From contig JAUFNR010000028.1 in assembly GCA_031216915.1 (NCBI GenBank), positions 248,001 to 312,000 on the forward strand: a DNA stretch of 64,000 nucleotides. The letters are read 5' to 3'. How positions within the stretch are numbered: position 1 is the stretch's first letter; each line of letters begins with the position of its first letter. The notes below the pieces were generated by a model. That model had not been told where the DNA came from. It searched no databases and saw only the letters and a list, made by a program, of their open reading frames with translations. Source of the DNA: Pictodentalium vernedei (Eukaryota; Mollusca; Scaphopoda; Dentaliida; Dentaliidae). Positions 44,070 through 56,323 of the stretch are shown here, one piece after another. The position numbers and the translations under genes were made by a program.

Positions 44070-44406
44070 CGACTTGCATGATTAGTTACATTTTTAGTGA
44101 TGTATTCACTTTTGACACTTGGTGTGTATTGCAAATCACAAACGGACAAACCTATGGCTACAGTCAGGTAGACAGTCACAGGTAAGGCCTTCTTTCTCCT
44201 TTAAAAAGTCATCCTCGGGATACAAACATTAACTGGTTAAAAACAATGATCCACTGATACAAAAAACGTGACTTACAATCGTTGATCCTTGCCTTCCACA
44301 AGTACTTAGCAATACTGCAATTATATCATTAACCGCGATTATTTTTTAGGAAAACCGCGATTTTAATTTTGGCGGATATCGCCCAGCACTACACAAATCA
44401 TTGCGT

Positions 44407-45069
44407 TTTTTGTAAGAAGATCAGAAGTTGAAGGTTTGGAGACAGCTCTTAAATAAAATTTAAACCCCAAAAGATGTCAATGAGACGGACGCCAATGTTG
44501 AACCTGGTGTGGATGAAATTCTGTCAGAAATACAAACCGCATCTGGATGTGCACAGCCAGGTTCAAGTGAGTACATATCAAAATGTAAGCGGTCGAAATT
44601 GAACTTGGCAAGCAAGGTGATGTGTTTTCTTTTGGGTGGGTATTTTTACGACAGCAGTGATGCCAGTGTTGACGACCACGAGAAAGAGCTGAAGGAATAC
44701 AAAATGGTGAGGCTTTCGGATTCTGATCTGCGAGTTTGGTGGAAAATCAACTCCGTGAAGTTTCCGCGCATTGCCAAAGTTGCCAAGAAGTACCTATCCA
44801 TGCCTGGAACATCTGTTCCAGTGGAGCGTGTGTTCAGTGTTTCAGGGATGGTCATCAGTAAACGACTGTCAAACTTAGAACTTGCAACTGTTCATGAGTT
44901 AATTTTTATCTGTGAAAATTCAAATATAATTTGCAAATTTAATCCAGGGAAAGAAAGCACAGACAAAAACTATAATGTTCAGCTTGAATTTGACGAAAAC
45001 CTTGACGATGCAGTTGATTGCAAATGTGAAATGTGTAGAGCAGCTCCCTATGGTTCTGAAGACCAATGA
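44407..45069 (+). pseudogene. C-terminal hAT dimerisation domain (outer copy)
   Basis: The frame has two stops near its start (EDQKLKVWRQLLNKI is preceded and followed by TAA codons) and is then open from about 44467. It contains LRVWWKINSVKFPRIAKVA, then PGTSVPVERVFSVSG and ISKRLSNLELATVHELIFI, the hallmark hAT dimerisation motif. An acidic tail with CKCEMC follows. It belongs to the copy into which the 40635-44391 element inserted, or is a separated tail of that element. Confidence 0.75.
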
Positions 45070-47280
45070 TTACAATGCAGTGAATGTACTTTTTGCGCCG
45101 ACACTCACTGTTCAATGATCAGGACAATAGTCTTGTATTCATCGCGACTCCGGACAATGAATGCGACGGTTAATTTCATTTTGTGTCTTATTCATTAAAA
45201 TTTCATCAAATTCCGTGAAATGCATTTGTTGAATATTACCTTTTTTCTATGGTACCCAAAGATGTACTGTGATACTGGGATAGAGTATCTATCCTAGCAT
45301 CACAGTACATCTTTGGGTCTCGGCATAATACATGTACCTGAGCGTGGTCTGGAAGACTGGGCCGTTGTGTAGGGAGTCTTAGTGTTGATGGATGTCTTCC
45401 GGTTAATCCCAATTATAGTTACCAGTATGAGAATTGTTTTGATGTGTGCGCTGTTTTCCAACCAGAACGTCTTATGATTTTGCCCTTGGCTTTGAGACAT
45501 CTAATTCAAGTGTCAAATTCGTTACCAGGCCATGCCTTCAGCACTCGACCGGTATTGGGGTATGATCCCAAATCATATCGGTAATATCACCAGCAACATA
45601 TCCATAATGCATCCAACTACCGTGAAATTGTGTGGTTAGTTGATGTCTGATAGGAAATTAGAATCATGAGATCAAAGAAATTGGAATCATGAGATCAATG
45701 GTTTCATGTAGGGGAAAAGCGACATTCCAGCATTGAGGCATTGTATTGTAACATGACATAAATGTCCGAAAGTTGGTGGTTTTATTCTATCGACTTTCTT
45801 ATATTTAGGTTAAGTAACAATGCAATGCCTTAATGCTGCTAAAGCAACCCCATTCCTCCTTCCACGTTATAAACCTATGAATTGTGTTACTGTGCTGTTT
45901 CATGGTCCATTGGTCCACAAAATCATGTTGTTGTCATTTGTCAATAATTCCCCATCCAGTTGCAGATGTGCTTAACCCTGACATACTGAGATTTGTGTAC
46001 AAGATGTTCAGATAAATGGCTGTTCTGAGCACCTTATGCACAAATCTCAGGATGTTTGGTGCCCATACCTTTTGGTCAGGAGATGGCCGATCATCGTTCA
46101 ACATGCTCAGAACATTGGGTGTCAAATGATCGGGAAATTTTGCCGGAAACATCCACATCGGTGCAGATTTTCTAAGGTACGAAGTCCTACATCCCGAGTT
46201 GTATTCCTTGAGGGACAAAGTTTCTCCATGAACACTGGAAGTTCAATTTCTTTTGGAAGAATGTAAACATGACACTAAAATTTGCTTAACCAGCTCTACT
46301 GATTAAAAACAGAAAATGGTCTAAACAGAAGCTGTTACAGTGAGGCATTATCAAGTATAATATCGACCAGTTGAGACAATAGGCTACGGTTTCTAGTTTT
46401 GTTGTGATTATTTCGGTTTATAAGGTCAAAATAACGGCCTACCCCTAACCAGTTGGGATGTTTTGATTGCTGCATGTGTAGCAGACCAACTAGTCGACTA
46501 GTCTGTGACTAATAGCTGGCGACTAGTTGACAGGGAAATTTGATAGTCGTCCCAACACTAGTTTCATAGACCAAAGCAGGGAACTTTATTGTCTTCAAAT
46601 AAACAAAAGCAAGTCATTTGTGCTTTCTTAGCCAAGACAAGTATGATGTTACTTAACCAGTCCATTACCACAATCACTTAAAAAGGCAATTTATTTCAAG
46701 TGCTGAGGTATGGTAATTTTAACACTTCTTGACCTCGTGTTGTGATAAAGTAAGGCATGCGAATGCACCATTCGGAATAAGAGTACAGCTAAATATTATA
46801 TTATGAAGTTCCATGGCTCTAGTCTATAGGCTTTTATATAAAATAGGGTTTCTTTTTTTATAAAATCTTAATTTTTTGACGTTCAATATGTGTGGCACGA
46901 TTTAGAAAGTGGCAAAAATGCCACCATTTTTTTCACTTTTTTGCGATTTCAATAAAATGCTTAGACTCGGCAGTTTCAAATAGGGTCGGTCGGGTTAGCG
47001 GAAACAAATGTATACTTTTTTAGGCCTCAAGCGACAGTTTCTAGATTCCCAAAAATGACCCAAATGAGAACTTCAGAGTGCAGAGGGTGCTTTGATTTTT
47101 ACTTGTGTTGTCAGGATTTTGAACTGCATTTACTTGTACCTCGCTAAATATTCCACTGTATATTATGCTTAAAAGTTGGAAATTTAGTGGTAAGAAATTG
47201 TAATGTTTGTATCATTAAATTTAAACCAATTTGCACTTTATCTCAGTGCTTTATATTATCATTTCATAATTGCATCTCCT
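45070..47280. other. no gene; one hairpin and one element end
   Basis: A 68-base hairpin at 45252-45319 (ACCCAAAGATGTACTGTGAT and inverse). Near 46480-46562, GACTAGTTGACAGGG and TAGTCGTCCCAACACTA look like an inverted end of a hAT-type small element. Sequence near 46985-47035 (GTTAGCGGAAACAAATGTAT) is an inverse relative of 30217-30260. Confidence 0.45.
45252..45319. repeat. 68-base hairpin
   Basis: ACCCAAAGATGTACTGTGAT pairs with ATCACAGTACATCTTTGGGT across a partly paired middle, GATAGAGTATCTATC. Confidence 0.75.
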
Positions 47281-47600
47281 TTTTCCTATTTTGCACTATA
47301 CAGGCTGCATCTCTCACCTGATCAGTTTTAAATTTCAAATGTGGCTTTGTGGTAATGTCTTGATGGGAGCTATAAAATTTTGTTGAAAAACCTGGCCGCC
47401 AGTGGCCATCTTTGATTTGTTATATAAATTGTCAACAATTTCATTAGCACACCCTACAGTCTGCATCTCTTACCTGATCTTTTTCAAATTTCATATGTAC
47501 ATAGCTTGGTGCGATGTCTAGATGGGAGCTATCAGATTTGTCTAAATTTTGTTGAAAAAACATGGACAGGTGCCAAAAAAAAATGGCCATACTTCGAAAT
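47280..47600 (+). repeat. tandem-unit repeat family T3, first block
   Basis: Two units with CTGCATCTCTTACCTGATC, TTTTTCAAATTTCATATGT, GATGTCTAGATGGGAGCT and AAATTGTCAACAATTTCATT. A further block with the same motifs lies at 48840-49070. No coding capacity. Confidence 0.65.
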
Positions 47601-48839
47601 TTACAACAACCTCATAATCTCATTTTGAAAATGGCAGCAAACGTCAGAAGAATGGGCAAATCCAAAAGCTATGATTTCCGTATATGTCCGTGTAAAAGTT
47701 GCTCCCACGTATACGTCACACCCAATATTTTCAGCTAAGATGCCTCCCCTGCGACTATTACCTTTGTATAAGTCGCACCCTGACTGTGAGAATAGCCGGT
47801 GGGGGCCTACACAAGAACGACTATGGCCAGTGAGTGTGGGCTTTTACTGCACAAAATTAGGTAAGTATCGGAACACGTGAAGGTTTTTTAAAAAAAATTT
47901 TCATTTCAGTCATATTTATCGCATATTAAATGCATAAAATAAAACAATAATAAAAATTATATAGTGTTATTTATTTTGACCATTTATTCCCCATATGATA
48001 CCCGTGATAATCCATTTTTTTTTCCACATAACAACATGAGGGAGAGATCATACTCAGTACTTCAAAAGGAGGAGAGAGGTCCAGTGAGGGATTGAGGAAC
48101 AGGACAGGGAATGGAGTCACTGTGTTATGGCGATGTTAAACATAACAGAATTGTTACAATTCCAAATTATTTATTTTATCGAAATTAAAACTTAATACAA
48201 AATAACAAAACTGGTATATAATGTATAGCAGTAGCTGCGCCAGGATTTCAGTTCAGGGGTAGGCCTGAGCCAGTTGTGTGGGTATGGGAAGGTGTGTCCC
48301 CCACCCATTAGCGTGGGATCTGTGGGCCCTGCCCAGTAAAAAAAATCTTATTTGGATAATTAGGACACCATGGGGGTGTTATCTGAGCATTTCGACAATG
48401 CTTGATGTGGTCTTCAAAGGTGCCCAGATTGTCTCAGCAATATGAAGTTTGGTTTGGGGGGGGGGGGGGGGCAGAGGGAAAAGGGGGAGGGGGGCTAGCC
48501 CCACCCCTATGGTGATGCCACTGGTGTATAGTGTTTACCAAATAGAACATATACAACAAGAACGTAAACAAAAGACATGCAATCTACTTCAAATTCGTAT
48601 TAACACTTCGTCAACTGAGTACACTTCGTCAACTGAGTGCTAATGAAGTGTTCTATGTCCCAGTACAGCCACTAGGACACAGCACACTTTAAATAGCTCT
48701 CAGGTGACATTTCTATGGGCTTTTCTAGCAAGACAATAGTGATTTAGATTAATTGAAGGGCCTGGAAATAATACAGAAAAACTGAACCGGAACCAAGGTT
48801 TTAAAAAAAAATAAAACTGAACCTGGATAAAACCCTCCA
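47601..48839. other. no gene
   Basis: AT-rich sequence with a G-run (48456-48470) and a duplicated ACTTCGTCAACTGAGT (48604 and 48622). Confidence 0.4.
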
Positions 48840-49070
48840 TGCACTACATCAGGCGTGCCAGGCACCTCTCGCCCGATCTTTTTCAAATTTTATATGTAGC
48901 TTTCATGTAATGTCTAGATGGGAGCTTTCAAATTTTTCTGAATTCCATTGAAAAAGCATGGCTGGCAATGGCTGTCTTGGATTTAGCATATAAATTGTCA
49001 ACAATTCCATTAGGCTTAGCACACCCTACAGGCCGCATCCCTCACCTGGTCTTCTTCAGATTTCTGAAAT
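48840..49070 (+). repeat. tandem-unit repeat family T3, second block
   Basis: Same motif order as 47280-47600: GATCTTTTTCAAATTTTATA, ATGTCTAGATGGGAGCTTTC and AAATTGTCAACAATTCCATT. Confidence 0.6.
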
Positions 49071-49797
49071 TTTCTGAAAGTTTTGTTGGACAACTCCTTG
49101 AGCAATACATATGAAGAGAGCCATTGATACTGGTCAGTTTGGCCAAACAAAAGGAAACCTGTATAATTACAGCAGTACTGATTACAACTTCTTGCCGAGT
49201 AATGGAAAGGTGTTTTCCTTGCAAACATTGGACAATGAATAATCTAATTATCCATCAGAGGCTAATGAATGTTTTTCCATCCTTTATTTACTCGGTATCA
49301 TTCATACAAAATTGGTAAACCTTTGTTTTTTGTTTTCTGGAGTTAATTTTATCCGATTTACAATTAACTGAGTTCATTTCAACAGCTACTTTCATGACAA
49401 GTTTCTCTCTTTTCATGTCCAATGTTTGTTTGATATATGGTATATACCTTCCTTAACCCTTTGAGACTGTAATTATCCTGACGTTCAAATGTCACTGGGA
49501 ATTCAGTTTCAACGTTTTTCAAAATGCGATGTCAAACGTTGGAAAGTACAAATAACAAGATATTTTTCACATTATTATTAACTGGTTGAGGGCTAGATTA
49601 TTTTTGGTGGTCTGAATTTGTTATTCAAAACTTGTTTCACTACAAATTATTGGAGAGTGCCCACATGCACCCTCCAATAATTTGTAATAAAACAAATTTA
49701 TATAAGCCAAATGTTTTTTGTGCTTGACTGAATATGAAATAAAAGCAAGGAAAGTGTCAACTGGCTTTTGCTCTGGTATCCTAATTTTTTGAAAGCC
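49071..49797. other. no gene; one hairpin
   Basis: ACAAATTATTGGAG...CTCCAATAATTTGT forms a hairpin at about 49643-49694. Otherwise nothing recognisable. Confidence 0.4.
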
Positions 49798-50150
49798 TGG
49801 GGTTGCGGTGGCTCAGTTGGTAGAGGTGCAGGCTGCAGGCCGAGAGGTCCTTGGTTCGAATCCCACCTGCGGCAACTGCGTTGTGTCCTTGGGCAAGACA
49901 CTTCACCCCCATTGCCCACATGGGGGCTCGGTGACGTTGTGTACTAAGGCGTACTGCACGTTGATGGTGCACCTGTCTTCAACCAATGCTAACCCTGCTG
50001 GTGTAGAGTTGGTATGTTGGGGAGCTGACAGTTGCTTGGTGGTTCTCTCCGGGTACTCCAGCTTCCTTCACCAGTAAAACTGGCATGGTCATGGTTAGCC
50101 ATTGTGAAGAAATATGTGACCTTAAACACCAATAAATAAATAAATAAATT
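49798..50150 (+). mobile_element. complete tRNA-headed SINE
   Basis: Head: TGGCTCAGTTGGTAGAGG (A box) and GGTTCGAATCCC (B box), the internal RNA polymerase III promoter of a tRNA. Body: TTGGGCAAGACACTTCACC and CCCACATGGGGGC. Tail: CTCCGGGTACTCCAGCTTCC, then CCTTAAACACCAATAAATAA with repeated TAAA. The intact boxes suggest a fairly young copy. The tRNA-like part is not a working tRNA gene because the acceptor arm runs on into the body. Confidence 0.87.
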
Positions 50151-50394
50151 TGAAAGCCCTTGATATTGGCTTCTAGCACTTAACCAGTTAAGAAGTCTTG
50201 ACAGCAGGATCATGTTAGTATTTTAAGTTGCGATAACATTTGGCTCAACGGTTGTCACTGAGCACTATTCGGGAGAAAATAGGAATTAAGGTTAAAACTT
50301 TAAAAAATCGAAAAATGATAACAAAACAAATGACCACAAAGTATCAACGTCATAAGACGTACAAAAGTATCAAAGGGTTAAGGGAGGTCACATT

Positions 50395-51930
50395 TAACTG
50401 TTCAAATCAAGTCCCTGGGTTAATGTTTGGGCTTCCTATAGGAGCCTGAATTTTAGCGTTGTCCCATATGAGGAATAATCTTTGAAAATCTGCTTCTTGA
50501 AATACACTATAGTCAGAATCTTTATATATTTGGTCAAGTCTGAAAATAAGCAATCTGTCATTTGCAGATTGAGGTCCCCAGAGGGTAAATGTGCTGATGC
50601 CATCCAACACAGTGGGCTAGAATCTCCCAATTTACCTCTTTCTGTTTTGACCTGAGACCTATTTAGATTGAGGTTCACAGAGGGTGAATTTGGTAATGCT
50701 TCCACATTACCAAATTCACCCCTCTGGGGACCTCATTCTGCTGATGACGGTCTGCTTATTTCCAGACTTGTATTTGGTATTCAACATCCACATAAAAGCA
50801 TGGTTAGGTGTCCACACTAGTAGGGAACATTGTCCTGTATACCACTATGTACATGTAATGTCACAGGTCCATATCAAGGACCCCCCGGAAAGTCTTTTAG
50901 TTTCAAAAAGTGGGTTTTTTTAGCTCACTGAAGGGAGCTAAACTTATCACTTGCCGTCCGTCATCGTCCGTCGTGAACTTTACATTATTGACTACATCTC
51001 ACAAACTACTGGATCAAATTGAACCAAATTTGGTGTGCATGTTCCCTATCATATGACAATTCAAACTTGTACAAATAAACTTAACGCACCCACAGGGGGC
51101 ACCACAAGGGGCATAACTCTGATAGTACCCATGAATTTCTTTCCAAAATTAAAAAAAATCATCTTCTTCAGATCCACCAGGCAGAATTCTTCCCCATTTG
51201 GTATACATTATCTCTAGGTGGGTCAGATTCAAGTTTGTTCAAATCGGCCAAATTTGTTCAAATTTGTTTGTTTAATATTTGGTATGCAACATTGTGGGGT
51301 GGATCTGATTCACGTTTGTTCAAATCGGCCCCCCAGGATTCATATTTGGGCTCACTACAGAAGTTCGAATTCGAACTAAATGCATTTCAGGCAAATTTCT
51401 TAAAAAATCTTCTCCACATCCAGCAGGCAGAATCTTTTGATATTTGGTATGCAACATTGTGGGGTGGATCTGATTCAAGTTTGTTCAAATCGGCCCCCTG
51501 GGTTCATATTTGGGCTCAGTATAGGAGCCCAAATTTGAACTTAGTGCATTTCAGGCAAATTTCTTTAAAAATCTTCTTCTCAAGATCCAGCAGGCAGAAT
51601 CTTTTGATATTGGGTATGCAGCATGCTTACGGGGGTGAGATTCAAATTTGTTCTGGAAAAGTCCCTGGGTTCATATTTGGGCTCACTGTGGTAGCCCGAA
51701 TTATAATTTTGTTCAAAATGAGGAATTTTCTTTAAAAATCTTCTTCTTCAGATCCAGCAGTAAGAATGTTTTGATATTTGGTATGCAGCATCCTTGGGGG
51801 GTGAGATTCAAGTTTGTTCAAGCCATGTTCCTAGGTCCATATTTGGGCTCACTGTGGGAGCCCGAATGATAACTTAGTTTAAAATGAGGAATTTTCTTCC
51901 TCATTTTTCTGTTCTGGGTAGGAAAATCAG
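50395..51930 (+). repeat. tandem-unit repeat family T1, copy 3
   Basis: Units marked by TTGTTCAAATC, TATTTGGGCTCACT and CTTCTTCAGATCCA. A second start hairpin, AGCTCACTGAAGGGAGCT, with CCGTCCGTCATCGTCCGTCG occurs at 50930-50975, so two copies are joined here. The first part is interrupted by a small element at 50535-50770. Open frames of 166 and 73 codons only translate the units. Confidence 0.78.
50535..50770. mobile_element. 236-base palindromic small element with perfect 8-base duplication
   Basis: Begins CAAGTCTGAAAATAAGCA and ends TGCTTATTTCCAGACTTG, flanked by TATTTGGT at 50527-50534 and 50771-50778. The centre folds on GGTGAATTTGGTAATG and its inverse. The duplication length suits hAT or similar families. 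Confidence 0.85.
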
Positions 51931-52135
51931 TTTGTAGCAGGTAATGAGTTAATAATTGAAACTTGATTTATTTCAGATGATGATAAATTTGGCCAGAAAC
52001 TTATGGAGTGGATGGGATGGTAGAAGGTGAAAGGAGTCGGGACTTGGGACATTGAATGAAGATGGGATGACTGATATCATTTGAATGTAGAAGAAAGTGA
52101 TAGTCAAGGTGTTTGTATATTCTGTACATCATTTT

Positions 52136-54760
52136 TAGCTTAACTTGACAGAGTCAGGATAAGCTATTGCCATCACGCGTGCGGAAGTCTGTTAGTCTGT
52201 GAGTCTGTTCACATTTTCCTTTAGCATGGGCTACACCCCAGAGTTCTTGTCTGATCGTCACAAAATTTCATATGCAGGTTGGGGGTCATGTCTAGATGAG
52301 AACGTCCCCTTTTGGTAGAAATCGGGCAACCGGTATGGCTGCCCGAGTCCAAAACCCGAAAACCATCAGCACAGTCTATAGGTCGTATTTATGAAGGGAT
52401 TTCACTGTAACTTGGTAGGATGCCTCTGTATAATGCCTAGATGAGAACATCCCCTTTTGGGCATGATCTATCAACCGTGATGGCTGCCCAAGGCCGAAAC
52501 CCAAAAACTTTTAGCACAGTCTGCAGGTCATGTTTAATATGGAGGGATTTCATTGTAACTTGGTAGGATGACTCCTTATGATCTCTAGATGAGAATTTCC
52601 CCCATTTTGGCGTGATCTGCCAACCATGACGACTGCCCGAGCCCAAAACCCGAAAACCTTTAGCACAGTCTACAGGTTATATTTATTGGGGAATTTCATT
52701 GCAACTTGGTGGGTAGACTTCATACAATGTCTAGATGAGAAAGTCACCTTTTGGTCCTGATTGGGCAACTGTAACGACTACAGGGGCCCGAAGCCCAAAA
52801 ACCTTTAGCACAGTCTACAGGTCATATTTATGAAGGGATTTCATTGTAACTTGATAGGATGACTCAAAATAATGTCTAGATGAGAACGACCCATTTTGAT
52901 CGCGATCATTCAGCCCTGATGGGTGCCCGAGCCCAAAAACCTTTAGCATAGTCTATAGGTCATATTTATGGAAGGATTTCATTGTAACTTGTTAGGTTGA
53001 CTCCATATAATGCCTAGATGATGACATCCCCTTTTGGTCATGATTGGTCGACTGTTATGGCTGCAGGTTCCTGAAGCCCGAAAATCTTGAGCACAGTCTA
53101 CAGGTCATATTTATGAAGGGATTTCATTGTAACTTCGTAGGATCACTCCAGATGATGCCCAGATGAGAACATCCCCTTTTGGTTGCGATCATTCATCCTT
53201 GATGGCTGCCCGAGCCCAAAACCCCAAAACCTTTAGCATAGTCTATAGGTCATATTTATGGAAGGATTCCATTGTAACCTGTGAGTTTGACTCCATATAA
53301 TGCCTGGATGATGACATCCCCTTTTGGTTGTGATTGGTCAACTGTGACGGCTTCAGGGGCCTGAAGCCCGAAAACCTTTAGCACAGTCTACAGGTCATAT
53401 TTATGAAGTAATTTCTTGTAACTTCGTAGGATCACTCCAGATGATGCCCAGATGAGAATGTCCCCTTTTGGTTGTGATCATTCAACCATGATGGCTGCCC
53501 GAGCCCAAAAACCTTTAGCACAGTCTACAGGTCATATTTATGAAGGGATTTCATTGTAACCTGTTAGGTTGACTCCATATAAAGCCTAGATGATGACCTC
53601 CCCTTTTGGTCGTGATTGGTCAACTGTGATTGCTACAGGTGCCCAAAGCCTGAAAACCTTGAGCACAGTCTACAGGTCATATTTATGGAAGGATTCCATT
53701 GTAACCTGTGAGTTTGACTCCATATAATGCCTGGATGATGACATCCCCTTTTGGTTGTGATTGGTCAACTGTGACGGCTTCAGGGGCCTGAAGCCCGAAA
53801 ACCTTTAGCACAGTCTACAGGTCATATTTATGAAGTAATTTCTTGTAACTTCGTAGGATCACTCCAGATGATGCCCAGATGAGAATGTCCCCTTTTGGTT
53901 GTGATCATTCAACCATGATGGCTGCCCGAGCCCAAAAACCTTTAGCACAGTCTACAGGTCATATTTATGAAGGGATTTCATTGTAACCTGTTAGGTTGAC
54001 TCCATATAATGCCTAGATGATGACCTCCCCTTTTGGTCGTGATTGGTCAACTGTGATTGCTACAGGTGCCCAAAGCCCGAAAATCTTGAGCACAGTCTAC
54101 AGGTCATATTTATAAAGGGATTTCAGTGTAACTTCGTAGGATCACTCCAGATGATGCCCAGATGAGATTGTCCCCTTTGGTTGCGATCATTCAATCTTGA
54201 TGGCTGCCTGAGCCCAAAGCCCCAAAACCTTTAGCACAGTCTACATGTCATATTTATGAAGGGATTTCATTGTAACTTGGTAGGTTGACTTCATATAATG
54301 TCTAGATGAGAATGTCCTCTTTTGGACATGATTGGGCATTTGTGATGGCTGCAGGGGCCCGAAGCCCGAAAACCTTTAGAACAGTCTACAGGTCATAATT
54401 ATGAAGGGATTTCATTGTGACTTGGTAGGATGACTCCAAATAATGTCTAGATGAGAACATCCCCTTTTGGTCGCGATCATTCAGCCTTTATGGCTGCCCG
54501 AGCCCAAAGACCTTTAGCATATGCTACAGGTTGTATTTTTGGAAGGATTTCATTGTATCTTGTTAGGTTGACTCCATATGATGCCTAGATGATGACATCC
54601 ACTTTTGGTCATGATTGGTCAACTGTGATGGCTACAGGTGCCCGAAGCCCGAAAATCTTGAGCACAGTCTACAGGTCATATTTATGAAGGGATCTTGATC
54701 AATGTAACTTGATAGGATGACTCGCTTTGGAATAATTTCACTGTAACTTGGTAACTTTCG
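52136..54760 (+). repeat. tandem-unit repeat family T4, about 17 units of about 143 bases
   Basis: Starts with the hairpin AGCTTAACTTGACAGAGTCA...ATAAGCT. Units contain AGCACAGTCTACAGGTCATA, TTTATGAAGGGATTTCATTG, TAATGCCTAGATGA and CCCCTTTTGGTCGTGAT. A two-unit higher-order pattern is visible (alternating TGGCTGCCCGAGCCC and GGCTACAGGTGCCCGAAGCC), and two stretches of about 430 bases (53240-53670, 53668-54100) are almost identical. Confidence 0.85.
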
Positions 54761-55019
54761 TTGATATACGTTAACTGTGAGGGCCACATGCATTAACTGT
54801 GAGGTCATATTAACCCACCCCTCAGCTCTTTATTACAGTGTACACCTCATATTATTTTTATCAAAAACATAGCATACAGGGAACAGAAATGAACATATTC
54901 CCAATTATCACAATTCTTGTCTTATTTCATAATCCTTTCATAAACATTGAACATTATCCTTTTCATCAAACACAAGACACAAGTTAAGCTACAGTGTAAT
55001 TGACACTTTCATTAGCTTT

Positions 55020-56000
55020 CCAACTTTAGTTGTGTGAGCTTATGGCATGGCTCGATCGGTTGGCTTCAGCGTACGTGTCCAATAATGTTAAAGCTTCTGT
55101 TTTGGTCTCTCACTCGCCCTATTTCCATATCCTAGCTTTTATAATGCTACTATATGATGATAATTATCATTTTACCATGATTTAACCCCTCATACCCTAC
55201 ATTGTAGACATTTTTCTTAACATTTTTAGTTGCGTTTAGTTTTCTGTTTAGCTCAGAATTTCATGTTTAACTTAGTGTTTAGGTCAGCTGCTGTGCTCCT
55301 TCTCTTCCCATGGCTCTTATATTCATCATACATATTTCTCAGTATCATTGTTCCATGATTAACCCCTCATACCCTGCATTTTAAACATTTTTCTTGACAT
55401 ATTTAGTTGCGTTTAGTTTTCTGTTTAGTTCGGAATTTCATGTTTAACTTAATGTTTAGGTCAGCTGCTGTGCTCCTTCTCTTCCCATGGCACTTATATT
55501 CATTATACATATTCCTCAGTATCATTGTTCCATGATTAACCCCTCATACCCTGCATTTTAAACATTTTTCTTGACATTTTTAGTTGCGTTTAGTTTTCTG
55601 TTTAGCTCAGAATTTCATGTTTAACTTAGTGTTTAGGTCAGCTGCTGTGCTCCTTCTCTTCCCATGGCATTTATATTCATCATACATGTTCCTCAGTATC
55701 ATTGTTCCATGATTAACCCCTCATACCCTGAATTTTAAATATTTTTCTTGACATTTTTAGTTGCATTTAGTTTTCTGTTTAGCTCAGAATTTTATGTTGA
55801 ACTTAGTGTTTAGGTCAGCTGTTGTGCTCCTTCTCTTCCCATGGCACTTATATTCATCATACATGTTCTTCAGTATCATTGTTCCATGATTAACCCCCCA
55901 TACCCTGAATTTTAAACATTTTTCTTGACATTTTTATTTGCGTTTAGTTTTCTGTTTGGCTTAGAAATTCATGTTTAACTTAGTATTTATGACAGTTTCT
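55020..56000. repeat. 177-base tandem repeat, about 5 units
   Basis: TTTAGTTGCGTTTAGTTTTC recurs at exact 177-base steps (55228, 55405, 55582, 55759, 55936), with AGCTGCTGTGCTCCTTCTC and ATCATTGTTCCATGATTAAC in each unit. Units are over 90% alike by eye. No coding capacity. Confidence 0.9.
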
Positions 56001-56252
56001 GTGTTTTACTTTTAAGAGGTTGTGAATAGGTAAGCTTTGTCGCTTGTTATGCAGTGCTTACAATAAGAAAAATTTTCGAGGCCTAAAAAAAGGACTCAAG
56101 TTTTGAAGGTCGAGGCCTACTCGTGGCTGATAAAAAAGGCCCCGAGTTTTGAAGGTCGTGGCCTACTTGGGACTGTTTTATAATTGACCTGGTAAAACTG
56201 AAGACTACCATGCTAAGTTAGGAATGCTATGCTAATAATATTATATACAAGC

Positions 56253-56323
56253 ATACTCTGGCTGACATGTTCTTTTGAAGATCTAATGATTAGATCTTCA
56301 AAGGAACCTGTCAGCCAGAGTAT
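56253..56323. repeat. 71-base hairpin
   Basis: ATACTCTGGCTGACA and TTTGAAGATCTAAT pair with their inverses. Position and form resemble the centre of a small palindromic element. Confidence 0.7.

Larger units (their letters stand above)
40635..44391 (+). mobile_element. hAT element with perfect 8-base duplication, inserted into another hAT
   Basis: Ends TAGTGCTGGGCGGTTT and its inverse CGCCCAGCACTA, flanked by CACAAATC at 40627-40634 and 44392-44399, an exact 8-base duplication as expected for hAT. It holds a BED finger and the N-terminal and central part of a transposase, damaged by frame changes and a 0.9 kb insertion, and lacks the C-terminal dimerisation region. A 72-base hairpin lies near its right end. 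Confidence 0.82.

Noticed and set aside
49805-49876. A functional tRNA gene
   Set aside because: A and B boxes are good, but the 3' acceptor strand does not close and the sequence runs into a SINE body.
52136-56000. CRISPR-like arrays
   Set aside because: Units are 143 and 177 bases with no short repeat/unique spacer pattern, and the genome is eukaryotic.
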